Below are positions 25,351-39,000 of a stretch of DNA of 64,000 nt, piece after piece. Within the stretch, counting starts at the first letter, position 1. Every line of letters begins with the position of its first letter. Source of the DNA: Helopsaltes ochotensis (lineage: Eukaryota > Chordata > Aves > Passeriformes > Locustellidae). The notes under the pieces are model-generated. The model was not told where the DNA came from. It was given only the letters and a program-made list of their open reading frames with translations, and searched no databases. The position numbers and the translations under genes were made by a program. The stretch is from positions 434,139 through 498,138 of the forward strand of contig VXBM01000289.1 of NCBI GenBank assembly GCA_013400155.1, written 5' to 3'.

Positions 25351-27685
25351 TCAGGGAGAAGGTATGGATTATGAAGATGGAAAGATACTTGAGATAGTGG
25401 TGAGTGGTTAGAATGCTTAGTTATTTAGGGCAGGAAATTCAATAAGAGAAGGGACTGGGGATTTGTTTTTTTAGAAGAGAAATTATGGTGGTGACAAGTA
25501 GCGTAGCAGCTTGTGAGCTCTGGAAGATCAAAGGCTGAGCTGCCCAGTTGTCTCATCTTTGGGATATCATAGTGAACCTAGAGCTTTACTAAGGATGGAC
25601 CTATCAAAAAGGCCTGTGAATGATAAAAAGATTATTAAGCTAAACCTGGCCAATTGTACTATTAGGAAGCCAAAAATAATAAAATGGATGTTGTAGGGTA
25701 GCTTGATATTATGAGCTGCTACAAGCAGAATACTCTAGGTGCATAAAGCTGTTGAGAAGCTGTATGGTGTGCACTGCAAGCTGTGAGGCCTGACCTGCCA
25801 AGTAGGAACAAGAATTAGTGCTGGGTTGCTGCTACTGGCTAGTGTCTAGGCTGGGGTGAAATTCTTCCAAATATCCAGTAGGGATGGTATTACATTCTTG
25901 CTTCCAGGAGTAGAAAGCTGTAATATATTTCTAACCTTTCATATCGCACCCCATTTGCCTTTGCTGATCTGTCGTAACTTGATTCAATGGCTGTGTTTTG
26001 AATGCCAGGACAGGGTCCAGGGTTCTTGGTATACTCTGAAATGTTTGTATAGTCTGTTGTTTTCCTTCCTTGATGTGTTTGTAGAGAAGGGAGAGACACT
26101 TGGGGTTAAAGAGGTCCCTTGACTCTGTGCTGTCAAAATTAGAAGTCAAATAATAGGTTAAATGGACTAGGGGACATTCAGAAGAGGCTAAGATGTATTA
26201 GGATTGTTAAAATCCAGGTTGCATGTTTTTTCTTCTGTAGACTAAAATAGCTTCAGACTGCTTGAAATACAGATATCTGTATGTTACAAAATAGCTCTTC
26301 TGGGGAAAAGAGGAGAACAACTTGTCCTTTCCTCCTGATCTTGACCCATCATAAAGAAAATGAGTTAGTCTTGCTAAAATAGTTGACTATGCTGTGTATT
26401 AACAGGAACTTCAGTTTGCCTCTGGACAATAGTTTGCTTTTGGTGTCTGAACCTTGGCTCTTAAAGCCAGCCTACCCTGGGGTAGGATAACTCCTAAGCT
26501 GCTGTGAATGCAGCAGCTTGGCTGCTGAAATTCATGAGAGTACTACTTCTCGTGGGGTCAGCCTGAAGTCCCTGGATCCCTCTAAGAACTGGTTCTAATC
26601 CTGGCCACCTGTAATAATTAAGTCTTTCTCATCTGTGTAAACTGAAGGTCCCAGAGATTTCGATAAGTATGGTTATATTCAAATGTTGACAGCAGCCATC
26701 AGAGTATTTTCTGCCAGGCCACCTACAAGAATAACCTCTGAGCAATATATGGTAGTGGAAAGAGTGATAACCTGAAAGAAAAAAATGAAAGTATTTGCTA
26801 AACATTGTAGCAAGAGATGCTGAGAAGCTATTTAGTGCTGCACATTACTTCTTTATCACTTGATTATTTTACTGTTTCACTTCTATTTACATACCCCATT
26901 GATTCTTTTGCGTCTGGGTTTTGCACAGTTCTTTCAATAACATACGGTTCAGTGGCTGTAATTACAGGATTGTTCAAGTTTGCATTCCACTATTCATCTT
27001 GTTATCTCCAGTAATGGAAGGTTGAAATAAATGCACATAATGATGTGTTTAGTTCTAAATTATTTTTGTAATGCTGTCACTAGGACACACACTTGAAAAA
27101 CTTACTTTCAGTTTTGGGGTCTCTTTATCCAAATAAAACTCATAGCTGCAGCTGAACCCATCTGCTTTGGTATTCTGGTGTCTTTGTCTTCCTACCATAA
27201 AAAGCTGTGAGTTTCATACTATTTCAGAACAGCAGCAGATATTGTACAGTTGAAATAACCATTTGGTGAATTCTAAACAAAGGTTTTTGAACTTGGAATA
27301 TGCAGGTGTAGTTTATCTGGAAATGGCATCTCTGTGGAAATGGTTCAGAATTGAAAGAACTGCAGGGCTTTTTTACCTTTCAAAAAACCCAAAGGTGCTC
27401 TGTCCTGAGGTCACAAATTGAGAATGGAGAAAACATGAGCGAAGAGGACTCTTAGGAGAAGTATGACAGAATTTTTACAGAATTTACATTAAGATTCCAT
27501 ACTTAACTGGGTATTTTACACAGTGCTGGACTAGTGCTCACTGCCCAGGATCAGGTCAAGAGCATATTTCTGTGCTTCTGAAATGGAGTCAGTAGTTATT
27601 TTGTTCTAAGGAAGGGAGTAGGATAGAAATACAGTCAATATTTTACTAATTCCCTTTAAAGTTGCTTCATAAAATTACTTGGGAT
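25351..27685. other. Unique noncoding sequence
   Basis: No gene, RNA or repeat is recognised. Short overlapping frames on both strands at 25856-26149 have no family match. Confidence 0.55.
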
Positions 27686-27704
27686 TTTATTATTATTATT
27701 ATTT
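27686..27704. repeat. (TTA)n microsatellite
   Basis: About six TTA units are seen directly. Confidence 0.85.
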
Positions 27705-28627
27705 TGTGGAAATGGTATTGAAACCCTGCTCTGGCTCACAGTATCAGTCTCTTGACCCTTGTCAAGTTGGAAAAAAGCTTTTTTCAGCTTGGATTCAAAC
27801 TTGTGGTGAAATATCCCAGATTATGTAATTTGTTGTCAGTGTGAAAGGAACAGACTGTCCAAAGTTGAGATTTCTATGTCTAGCTGCAGTTGTCTCTGTA
27901 TATTTTAATTGGAGACCGTGGATGAGTTTTGTGTCACTTGCCTTCTGAGATCAGCTATTGTCTACAGCTTGACTACAATATATAGTCATTTCCTGATCTA
28001 CTTATAGTTTTTCTAACCTCTAATATGGAGGTATAAACTTCCAGCTGATACAAAACATACAGAACTACAAAATGTAGACTCTTCCTACAGTAATAATGTG
28101 AAAGTCCCACAGAAACTATGAGTTTCTACTTGCTTTTTGGAATTCCAAAAGGATCATGTTTGAAATGAGCACTGAACAAGAAAAGGTGCCCTAGCCTTTC
28201 TTTAAGGTTACTGATAATGTGGTCCAGTATCACATTTGTGCAAGGGGGAACTGAAAACATCTTTCAAGAAACAGTGTTCTCTGACTACAAGAATAAAGCA
28301 CTTCTACCTTTTTTAGAAACTGCTTGGTATTCAGGTTTGTATCCACTGGTGAACACTTAGACATTACTAAATGGGCAGAGATTAATAGTATTCAGAGAAG
28401 AACTAAGGACATTCATAGATCATTTGTAAGCAGAAAAAGTCCCACATAAAGACAATATGAAAATAACCAGTATCCCTTGATGAATCATAGCAGTAATGCA
28501 TTCTGAATGCTGCAGGAATCTGTCTGAAGGCAGACCACGGACTTGCCAGCCAAGCATCTCCTGAACACATTTAAATATTGTCTAGATTGGTGGACTGGCA
28601 AGTCTAGGAAGAACTTGAGAGTTTTCA
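27705..28627. other. Unique noncoding sequence
   Basis: Nothing is recognised; no open frame of note. Confidence 0.55.
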
Positions 28628-28655
28628 TTATATATAATATATATATATATATATA
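28628..28655. repeat. (TA)n microsatellite
   Basis: Alternating TA with one AATA interruption. It is self-complementary and prone to slippage. Confidence 0.9.
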
Positions 28656-28816
28656 CTGAAAAATATTTCAAGTAAGTTGATGATCTTTTCTCTGTGTGCT
28701 CATAAGGGACAATGAGTATCTTACTGGTAATCTAATCCTGAAAACAAAGCCTGCATAGAAGTTTCTCCTTGTCTTGATTGTGGAAAGATGGTGGAAGTTT
28801 ATTAGCAGTGAGAGCC

Positions 28817-28880
28817 CCAGAGAAATGTGGAGTAGCTGGATGTTTCCTAGCTCCAGAGCAATGTGGAGTAGCTGGATGTT
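28817..28880 (+). repeat. 36-bp tandem duplication (about 1.8 copies)
   Basis: Copy 1 starts at 28817 and copy 2 at 28853, both opening with 'ccagag'. Both then contain 'atgtggagtagctggatgtt' (28825-28844 and 28861-28880). Over the 28 bases of the second copy there is a single difference, an a/c change after 'ccagag'. The period is exactly 36 bp. The near identity suggests a fairly recent local duplication. Confidence 0.9.
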
Positions 28881-31800
28881 AGGGTGACAGGCACTTGATT
28901 CCGCACTGAATGTGTAATTACTCTCTGCTGCAAATTCACGCTTTTTGAAAGAATTCTTATCACTTGCTCAGATCTCTAGCTTCAGTTTCTCCACTCTGAC
29001 TCTCGTGCTGCTGTCTTTACAAGCAACCTTACAAGCTGCTGCAGAAAGATATGAAAAAAATGAGGGGCTCTCCTTGGCTGGAGATCACCAACCATGGTTC
29101 TCCTCCGTCACAAATAAGATTTTATTATTATAAGTTGATTTATAATGTGGTAGGGAAGGACTTGCATTTGAGACAAATTTTGTCAGCCTGAATCCTGAGT
29201 CTAGAAGTGATCTGAATCGATACAAGCTATTTCTTGAAACTTTCAGGGGGCCATTAAGTGCAAGTGTAAACTTTCCACTGCATTCCATTGCCTGGTCTGG
29301 GACTGAGTTTGACCATCTTGCTTTGGAGTTAGTTTCTGCTGTGTAATGATCTGACTTCCTCTGCTGACAGTATTTTTATTTGAAGGTAGGAAAGAAGCAC
29401 ATAAAGAAATCTACCTCAACAAAATATATCTGATGACATGCAATATCCATTGTTTTTCTTCTGGGGTAAGGCTGCAGTCCTTGTTTAGTGGTTGAAGAAG
29501 CTGACAGGGCAGTTTGCCGCCTCTTGTGGCAGGGTCTCTCTGGTCGTTACCTGTCTGAGTCCTGTGGGCCGTTGGTGCTGGGCAGTAAAGGATGGCCCAG
29601 AAATTCTGTAATCCTGTTTTATGACTATATCTCTGGTTGTAGTGGATTCTGGTACAACAGCCAGAAGCCTGGTTCTGGTATTTCTCTTCTTGAACAGCAA
29701 TAAACTAATGCACAGAGCTGCATACCATTTTTCTTCCCTGACATTGCTTCCTTCTCCCTTCTTCCTCCTCAGAGGCAATAACAGTTTCATGCAAAGGCTC
29801 TAAGCTACCCAGAACTTTAGGATGATGAACAATGAAGACAGACTTTCATACATTATCTCAATGGCAGACTTCTCTCTGCCTTGTGGCATGCTCCCCTGAA
29901 TTTCTTTTTCTTTTTATTTTGAAGAAGAATGACTCACAAGAGTAAGAAGAAAATGTGTAAGGCAAACATATTTCACGTTTGTCCCTGAGTCTTTTTTATT
30001 TATTTTCCTTCCTTGCTAAAGAAGTCAAAGGGGTACTTGTTATTTCTGAACACTTTGGGAGGAGTACTTTACTTTTAGGTTTTGGTTACCAGACTTACAG
30101 GGCTCATTTTGCAAGCCGATTCTCCCTTCCTCCCACCTCAGCAAACCCCACAGGTGAAAGACTAGTTTTGGTTCTTTTGTATTCTTTGATGTTCCAGTAA
30201 TGTTTTCAGAGTCCTAAAAATACTCTGCAGTTATGCCACAAAATGAGAATTGGGTTTAAATTGATCCACCTTGCCTAGTTGGCTTTCCCATTGGCATCAC
30301 CACCATGCTGATTCTTTGGAGCTCCCTAGCTTTCACTACGGTCTTTGAAGAGTATCCATCTAGGTTATGAAACCAGGTGATTCATTTTTTGACATACCTT
30401 AGATAACTTCCCAAATTTTTTAAAAGGAGAGAAATGGGCAGTAGATGCCTGAAAGAAGGCAATGCACAGCTGCATGCCTGCTGGCAAAGCAACGTTGGAC
30501 CTGTTCAGATCCTTTGCGTAGATGCTCCCACAGCTCGAGTGCCGTCAGTGCCTAACAGAACTGGTTACTGGTTGACTTGGAGTCCATCAGTTTCAGATAT
30601 AATGGCACAGCTAAGATGCCTCCCTGTAACTGAGGAAGGAGAGTTGCTCAAGCTGAGGGGAAGGTGTGTGTTATTGAGGAGACAAATTCTTACACGGGCT
30701 GAGGGGGAACAAATGCAATTAACTGTCAGTCTCATTTGCATTGGTGTGCAGATCCTAGTTCTGTCATCCACTATTATGATACTGTATGTATCACTTATTA
30801 GTAGCAGGTATCCTCCTGAGACTTTGGAGTTTGTATGTGTTTGCTCATGTTATTGTGACAACTCCTGTAACATGAGCACATGTGCATGTAAGAGCATCAG
30901 TCTCTGTGTGGGATGACTTTTGGTAAAATCTTAAAGACTTCTCCTCCAATGCTCCAGTAAAATGTAGAGTATTTCAAAATGCTTAGCTATTAAGTTATAC
31001 TCCTGTGGTTTGCAGCATCATATTAAAAGATGTCACAGATGTTGGCTTTGGCATTAATTGTTTTCTTTTCCAAATCAATGGAGTTCAGTAATGATGTGCT
31101 GATGAAATTCATTTGGAAGCTTTATCATGGGGTAGATAACTTTTAGATAATGTCTGTGAGCTCTGTGTGGCATTTTCCTTCCCCTGTAACCCCCCACTGT
31201 TACAAGTTGCTGGATGTAGCTCACCTTGAAGCAACCCTCAGCATGTACATGGCTCTGTTGGAAACCTCAGCTGTTGATATGCAGCATCCCTTACAGTCCT
31301 GCTATGCTTTTGCTCAGGGGACCCAGAATTTGAAGTGGGTTTTGATGGTTCAAACATGGGCTCCTTAGAGAAACTATAGGCATTTTCTTTAGTCCTAGCC
31401 TCAAGCACCCTAAGTGATGACATGTCCAGTTTTTTCATGTGGCCCACTCCTACAGAGGTCCATGGTGCTCTGTTCTCATAAGTGCCACTGCTTGCATCTT
31501 CCTGAGAATGAAATGCACTAATGAAAATCAGTGCATTGCTGTCCTCTGAGAGCTATCCCACTTTTATTAAACTGCATCCCAGTTCTGTGGCATTCACTAA
31601 TGTGTTCGTGAGCTCATTTGAATTTGAATCTTTGTGTTTCATTTTCATCTATGAACCAAATTAAACATGGGAATTCAAAGCCAAAGATGTCTTCAGTGTT
31701 GCTCCTTCCCAGTGTTGCTCTAACTTGATTTCTTTATCAAGTTGAAGACCTCACACCATGTTGTAAAATGAATTACACATGAAGTTTTTACTTAAGACCA

Positions 31801-32352
31801 TCTGTTTTCCTGCTTAGATTTCATGATTGCATGATTCTCACTGCTGTGACTATATAAGGGTTATAGACATTGCTAAAGATGTATTGGACTAATTAGGGCA
31901 TTGAAGCTCATTTCCAAAGGTACCAGTGAGAGGCTTTTGCTTAATATCAAATTCTATTCTGGCATCTGTCTGATGCTGAAGGTGAAGAAATAAAAAAGTG
32001 TCAAACCAAAAAGCCAAACTTTTTAAAAACAAGAGAGGTGGGAGGCAAGGCACAACCAACTCAGAGTGGCCAGTTCAGCATTGCTTCTAATCAATATATT
32101 GCCAGCATGTAGTCTTCAATGTCTTTGATCACATATAACTCACAAAACAAAATTCTTCAAAAGAAATACTTTTTGGCATTCAAACTGCAATTTCCTTTGC
32201 CTAATTTCATCCTTTTCTTCTGCTTAAGAGTTGTTTAAGTTACTCTTTGCTTTTGCTTGCTTTTGCACACTTCAAATTTTTGCAAGCAGTTACATTCCCC
32301 AGTGTGGTGAGAAAAGCTTTCTCCTTTTCCAAGCTTTGTTGCTATGTTGCTA
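28881..32352. other. Unique noncoding sequence
   Basis: The main item is an ATG-initiated open frame of 160 codons (30434-30916, +) with G at -3 and G at +4 around the start. Its C-terminal part is cysteine-rich because of a TG-rich tract. It matches no family I recognise and is within what chance gives in 64 kb. An 11-bp direct repeat 'cagtgttgctc' occurs twice near 31697-31720. Confidence 0.5.
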
Positions 32353-32375
32353 GTTTGTTTGTTTGTTTGTTTTTT
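32353..32375. repeat. (GTTT)n microsatellite
   Basis: Five GTTT units run into a short T run. Confidence 0.85.
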
Positions 32376-34261
32376 GGTTCTGTGCCCTAGTCTTGTGCAA
32401 GCTCTCCCCCTTTTTTGTCCCCCTTGCCTCCATGCTCATAGGACTAATAGGACATAATGGTCCTTGTCCTCTTTTTGCACAGTGCTCTTCTATTCAGAGA
32501 CAATCTGCTCTTAAGAACCAAATATTTCTGTGGGTGAAAAAACTACCTTTTCTTATGCTAAGTAGAAGGTAAAAACCTGTGTTCCATTGTCTGGAAGTGC
32601 TTCCACAGTTACTGCCAATGTGATTGAACAATTTACACAAGGATGATCTGTACTGTAACTGCTTGTTGAAATATAGGCTGTCCTGTTTACTTTGAAGAAA
32701 TGCCACACTTTATTTGCTGCTTTTAAAAGTGCTTCAAAAACATACTCAGCTTATCACCCTGTCTGGATGTGCTGCAATTACCTTAGACCGGTGCTTGAGA
32801 AGAAGTAGGAAAGCAAAAGTAGTTTGCTGCAGCCACCATGATCCAGCACAAGCGAACTGTTCATTGGGAAGACCGGGCCAGACCATTGCTGTGCCTGACC
32901 TGATCTAGGAAAAATAATGCAGAGTGGGAAAGATGTTCTCACCTCCAGGGTAGTAAAGATTTCTTTAATTGATAGTGCTTCCATGCACAAATGACCGCCT
33001 GAGTCAGCAGCTGCAGAACTTGGGAAAACAATTTACGCAGGTTCTTTAGGACTGTGTATTTAGGGTGTGGAGGGGGACCATTCCTCCTCTGCCTTGTCTT
33101 GACGTGTCACGTCACACTGGTGCGTGCAAGATTATCACAGATTGTGCATCTGAAGTGTTCTCTGGGTGCAAGGCACAAATAAGTCAGTCACTGGCAGGAC
33201 AGTGTCCATCTGATTTTCAGTGCATCCTTGTCTCAGTAAGCCTGCAAACTCTGCAGGGAGCTTAAATGGAAATTTCAAATGGCTGGAGCTGTCCTTGCTG
33301 GATACTGAGCCACTCGATGTAACTATGCCCAATTTGATGCAATCAGTGCTGTCAAGCTCAAGAGGGGTAGAGTGTGGAAGTGGAATGTACAGGGAAAAGT
33401 ATGGATGGCTAGTGCTGATGGACAGAATAAGAAAGAAAAGAGGTTTAAAAAAAAAAAAAATGCTGGGGAAGCTGGGTTGTGAGGTACCCCACGAACGTGT
33501 GCAGAACTGGAAAACTGAGTCCAAGATGGCAAGATGAGCTGTGTGAATCTTGGGATTCAAGTGGTATCTGTGGAAAGAGAGGGTTAAATAGACATGTAAG
33601 AAGATGGCTGATAATATTGCAAAAAGACTAAGACATGGCACTTTAATTTTAGGGGATGGAAGGGGGCATTCAGTTCCTCTTTTATTTTGTATTATTTCTT
33701 GACAGAGATAGAAGGGATTGTTTCTGACTAGAAGCGATGTCCTGTCAGGTGTGGGCGGATGTGGAAGACATCAAGAGTACTCTCTGTTTTCTGAGACATA
33801 TAAGGCATTTTAGGGTGAAAACTGGACTGGAACAAAAGGTATGTTACACTTCCAGCAATGGGTATGTGGCCCACATCAGAGAAGTCTGGCCTGACTTAGA
33901 TTTTCTTTAGTAGATCTCACTTCTTACTTCTTAATTACTTCATGTCTGAAGTATCATCGTGGATACTAAAATTGAGAAAACCTAATATATATAAACGTTT
34001 AGCTATATAAGCAAAGTAGTTCCTGACATTCACTGACCTTTGTCACCAAGCAAAACCTGCAGTAGTCATGCTGACATGGATGTGTTCTAATGTAGTTTTA
34101 AAATTGGGTGATATTTATCTCGGGGACAGCTGTAGCTCATCACCTGAAAAACGGTTTATTGAGTCAGGATGTGTGCAGGGACACTGAAATCAATTGTTAT
34201 TTACTTGGTAATGAATAACTGTGATGAACCAGTGTAATCTGTCATGGAAAGTTTTATAGCA
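32376..34261. other. Unique noncoding sequence
   Basis: A poly-A run lies at about 33448-33460. It produces the poly-Lys and poly-Phe parts of overlapping frames at 33135-33641, which are not credible genes. Confidence 0.55.
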
Positions 34262-34318
34262 GGTTTTTTTGGTTTTTTGTTTGTTTGGTTGTTGTTTTTT
34301 TGTTTTTTGTTTTTTTTA
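34262..34318. repeat. T/G low-complexity tract
   Basis: Runs of T broken by G or GG (TTTTTTGG, GTTTG, GTTG). This is slippage-derived low-complexity DNA. Confidence 0.85.
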
Positions 34319-36016
34319 ATGCTGGTCTGCCAGAGACTTTAACACTTTGTTTTGAAATAATGTGTTCCTGACCTTGGGTGCCTTGGCATGTCTGTGCTTT
34401 CAAGTGTCTGTTTTGAATTTCAACATATGGTCCCAGCAGCACATCCCCATCATGTGGCCCAGTGACACCAAGTGCAGTTGCATATGGAGAAACTGCCTCT
34501 CCCTGCTCCTGTGTGTGCCAGGAGAACAAGATCGTCCCGTGAAAATGCAGTGGAACTGAGCTTGCAAGCTCATTACCCAATTTTTATACAGTCTGGAGAG
34601 CATAAGCTTTGTTATCAAACAAAATAGACTTCCAGCGAACTGGTATCTTACCTGTGTCCCCAGATAATGCCATATACAGCATGCAAGAAGTAACAGTATC
34701 AGGAGGAAATGTTGTTTCTACACCCCAGACTGGGTAATGCTGTGGTAGGAAAACTGAGATACTTATCTTAATTTTCTTCCAGCCAGTATCATTCAGTTGC
34801 TGCTATTACTAGAAATGTGTGCTTTCTCAGGGGTATTACTCAACTCTTGGAACAAGTTTAGCTGAAGTAGTTTCCCAGGTTAATGTCATAGTTTAGATAA
34901 GTGCAATACTTCCTTCTGGTTTTTCCGCGAATTTCCTGGGTGTTGTTTTGTTTTGTTTTTATGAGGATAATCATACTTCCAAAACACATGGTATTTCAGT
35001 ATTTGATACATTTCTATGTAGGAAAACAAACTGTTGCCAGAAAAATCCAACTCCTTGTTTAAAAACTGATATATTCAAGGTGTTGATAACAGACATTGAA
35101 CATATCGAAAAGAGTCAGGAACCTGTTGTTTATCCATAACATATGGGGAATTCTTGCTCAAGAGGCCATCACTTCCCTCATTCTTATTCCACATACGCAC
35201 AAATGCCTTCAAATGTTCGTGGAGAGATGTCCAGTCTCTGGGCATTGTCTGGTCTCTTATTGAAAGGTTCAGAAAAAGTGCAGAGAAGGTTTTTTGTGTA
35301 GCAAAACTTCTCTGAAGATCTGGACTGAAATTTGCGTGGTTGAGTCCACAAGGAAAGTTTTAAAGGTTCTTTATTTGGCCCTCCAACTTTTAAAAAGTAC
35401 AGTATTTCACAGTACAGCTCATGATTGTTGGTTTGTTTGTTTTGGGGGTTTTTTTGGACCTCAGGTAGTCATTAGTATGTCATGCTTTTGCAGGTTATAC
35501 TGGAGAGCTTGCACTGAGAGCACTCTGCAAGATAAGAAGTAAATGTAAATACTACACAACAGCTGTTCATTGCTCAGGGAGACTTCTCAGCTAGAGTGCT
35601 GTCAGAGGAGTATTAGAGCAATTTTCACATAATCACAGTCTTGACTGTTCGCAGTTTGTATGTGTTAGGGAGCTGGAATTGTGTGGTACTGTTTGCATGG
35701 AGTCAGTTTACCACTGATGAGTTGTCCTGAACAAAGATTTGATCACACTGTGAGTTTTCAGGAGTTTGAAACCTATGAAAAGTTCTGAGCTACTTTTGAG
35801 TTGTGACTTTTGGTTGTTATTTTTTATTTTAGTGTGAATTTGGTTTTGTTTTATTTTGTTTTATTTGCCTTGAACGCTGGCAGAAATGCATGTCTGTGGT
35901 GCATTGTAAACTTTATTTCCGATATACTTGAAAGTTCAGAAATCGCTGTACAACCTGTATTACGCAATTAAAGAGTTTTCTCAACCAATCACTGCTACAG
36001 CAACACAGGAGCAGCC
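34319..36016. other. Unique noncoding sequence
   Basis: Small T/G-rich patches occur near 35430-35456 and 35820-35868. No gene is supported. Confidence 0.55.
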
Positions 36017-36032
36017 TTTTTTTTTTTTTTTT
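36017..36032. repeat. Poly-T tract (16 nt)
   Basis: Uninterrupted T run seen directly. Confidence 0.9.
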
Positions 36033-39000
36033 GGTGAGGTGTACAGAAATAATCTATTCAGCTAAAATATTTTAATAAGAACATGATATTTCTGTGCCCT
36101 CCTTTAGCTCAAAAATGAACCAGGCTCTGCACTTTGGCTGGTGAAGGCATCAGGATGTTGTGTGACAGCATAAGCCAGCCTTTTGTAAAGGTTGCTGCTC
36201 CAATATCTTAACCTTAAGCAGGTGCTGCCATTGGAATTCAGGTGAAAAGTTATCTGTGGGACATTAGATGACCAAAAGTGAATAGAACGCCTGCAATAAA
36301 GCAACTTGTCTGGTCTAAGGTGGATCAGGACTCAGCTGGTCCATCTGCCTTGTCCATCTGCAAACAACAGTGTGGTGTCTGGAGTTCTCCACAGTGGAAG
36401 GGAGAGTGAGAACACAACAGCCAAAATTCAAGTTAGCTGATGCTTCTGGAAAACATCAACCTCATGTTCTATTATTGTTTTTCTTACAAAAGGACACAAT
36501 TCATTAGTGGCAGAGAACAGCAGCTTACTTTATAAAAGAAAACTGCCTTGAAACAGTCTGCTGTGACTTGTAAGAACACTGTTTCAGTTTCTGAGAACTG
36601 TTTCCAGTTTATCATCTGACTGTCTTGACTGGCATGATTGTCTTGGGCTCATCAAGCTTGGGAGTTGACTTACGACTTAGTCATTTGCCCTCATGGGCAA
36701 AGCCATTGTCAGTACAGTGTAATGTCACTATGGAAACAGGTCACTGATTTATGAGGCGTTTGGGGGTATCACTAGGGTCATCAATTTCAAGTTTCTTCTT
36801 GAAGTGGAGTTTGGAAAATGTGTGTGTATATTTATGTAGGGAAAGACCTCACTTCTTGGCGCAGGAAGAAGTAAACCTTTTGAGAGAAATGAACTAAAAG
36901 CTTTGCTTTCATGGTCCTTGTGAGCTTAGCTTTCTGGAATTTTTCTAGTCCTGCTAGAAGAAGGATAGCCCTTCTACCAGTGGGTGAGAAGTCCCTATTA
37001 GAACAGCAGAGATGTTAACGAACTCCCTGAAAACGTATCTGTAGATGTATGCTCAGATGAATTCATTGATGTAGTCTGGAGAAATTAATAAATGTTTAAC
37101 GCTCAAGTGAGTCAGTGGCTTGAGATGTGGAATCTGAGACTCATCTGAACTGTTTCTGTTCACTTTAATAAGATGAAGGTCATTTTATGTTAAGCTGTAG
37201 CTCAGAAGGGGAATGAGGCTATTAGTAGGAGTTAACCAGAAGGTTAAAGGAGATACTGTGAAGTATCTGGTACTGACAGCCATCGGGGTGGAACATCAGA
37301 GTAGATGGAGTGCAGATCTGGCATGGAATGCCTCTTCTTTTATGTACCATTTAAAACCAATCATTAATAATTACATAGGTATTACAGCAGTGTCAATTCA
37401 AATGAAATCTCCCAATATTTTGATCTGTTGTATGAATTGGAACAAATGTGATGCTTGGGTCAAGGGAGTCCAAAGTCTAGTTCTAAACAAGAAACAGATT
37501 GAGGAGAAAAGAACAATTTAAACTAGGTTTTAGCTCAGCACTTTATCCAGTTCAGAGAAAACCTTCATGAAGGTGCTGAAATTCCTGTGATAACTGAGAC
37601 AAACATGTTACACTTGCCAGTCTGTATAAAGTAATATGTTTTAAGTGGTCTGAGGCACTTAATATTGTCTTGGCAGAAAATATGGAATATGTACAGGCTA
37701 AGTATTACTTTGTTTAGTTACTGAAGTTCTCATGTGCAAGATGGAAGGTGATATTGACTCATGAGAGCAAGAAATTGTCCTTAATGTGAAGAAAAAAATT
37801 TCATAAATTGCAGTTCTGAAAAATACCCTTACTTCTGTGTAAGTTTTCTTAATGGAAATTAATTCTGTTTTTTCTAATATTTGCTCACCTGTTTCATGTA
37901 TAATCTTTAATTAGTCTTAAAATCAGGCTTCTCAGTTTGTGTGAAAACCAAATTCCAGAAGGTGAATTACAATCCATATTAATCAAGGTGAATAAAAGAA
38001 TCCCACTTATTAAATTAAAGCTGTTGGGATGGTCTTATTTACATTAATCTTGAGATCTGTTGAATATAAACTGATGACAGCATGAATGTTTAGTGGGGGA
38101 GAAAACCCAAAAAACTCCTAAGTGAGGCTTCCCAAGGGAAAGTTTGTTTTTTTGATCCAAATTGTTTTGCTGCACTTTCTGCTTCTCTGTAAAGGTTTCT
38201 GTTAAGGGGTAGGTCTAGAACTGAAAGGGCAGCAGGTGTTTCAAAGCCCAGATTGCTTTTTGGAAATTTAGACTAGAGTGGAAATGTAAAGATTGTAGAG
38301 ATGCTACTGAATTATGAAGGATGTCCAGAATTTTGTGTAGCTGCTAATACTCTGACTACAGCTAAGATATATTTTACTTTATGAACAATCTGATACTGTG
38401 TGTGCTCTCAGATTAGCAGGACTCACACCTGTGGATTCCATTTGCTATCTAGAGAAGCTTCCTTTGTCATTATTTTGAAGAGTAAAGGATGAGAATGAGT
38501 CCATCTTTCTCTGCAAGCAATTTTGCTATTTAACTGTGCCATGGGTATGATGAAGTAGTGTCGTGCCCAAGTCTGTCATACCTCACTGAAGTGCAGCAGG
38601 AGGCTTGCCGTGTTGCAGATGTCTGGTAGGTCTGTGGAAATTATAAACTTATGGAAGAATCTTCTATAAGGATGTTCCCTCTTCACCCAACCTACCTGAA
38701 GCACCTAACCTGGACTTTCAGCTCACTGGCTAGGGCAAAGTTCAGAGGAACTTGAAGTACGAGATCCTATCCATTCATAAACTGTAAACCTAGGAGCTTT
38801 GAGTTCTATTAGATGCCTAAGGTTAGGTGGTGTATATATCCCTAAAGTGCTCCTTCTTGTTAACAGTTATGTGCCCTTTGTTTATAGAGAACTGCATCCA
38901 TAAAAACAAAAATAAGTCTGGAGAATCAACAAGTCAGGCAGAGGGAAATCTGAGAAATGCTGTTTCCCCACTGCCTGCATGTTTGGAGGCTCATAATTGC

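Noticed and set aside
33135..33641. 168-codon minus-strand frame
   Set aside because: It includes a homopolymer-derived poly-Phe part, overlaps a plus-strand frame of similar quality, and has no recognisable family.
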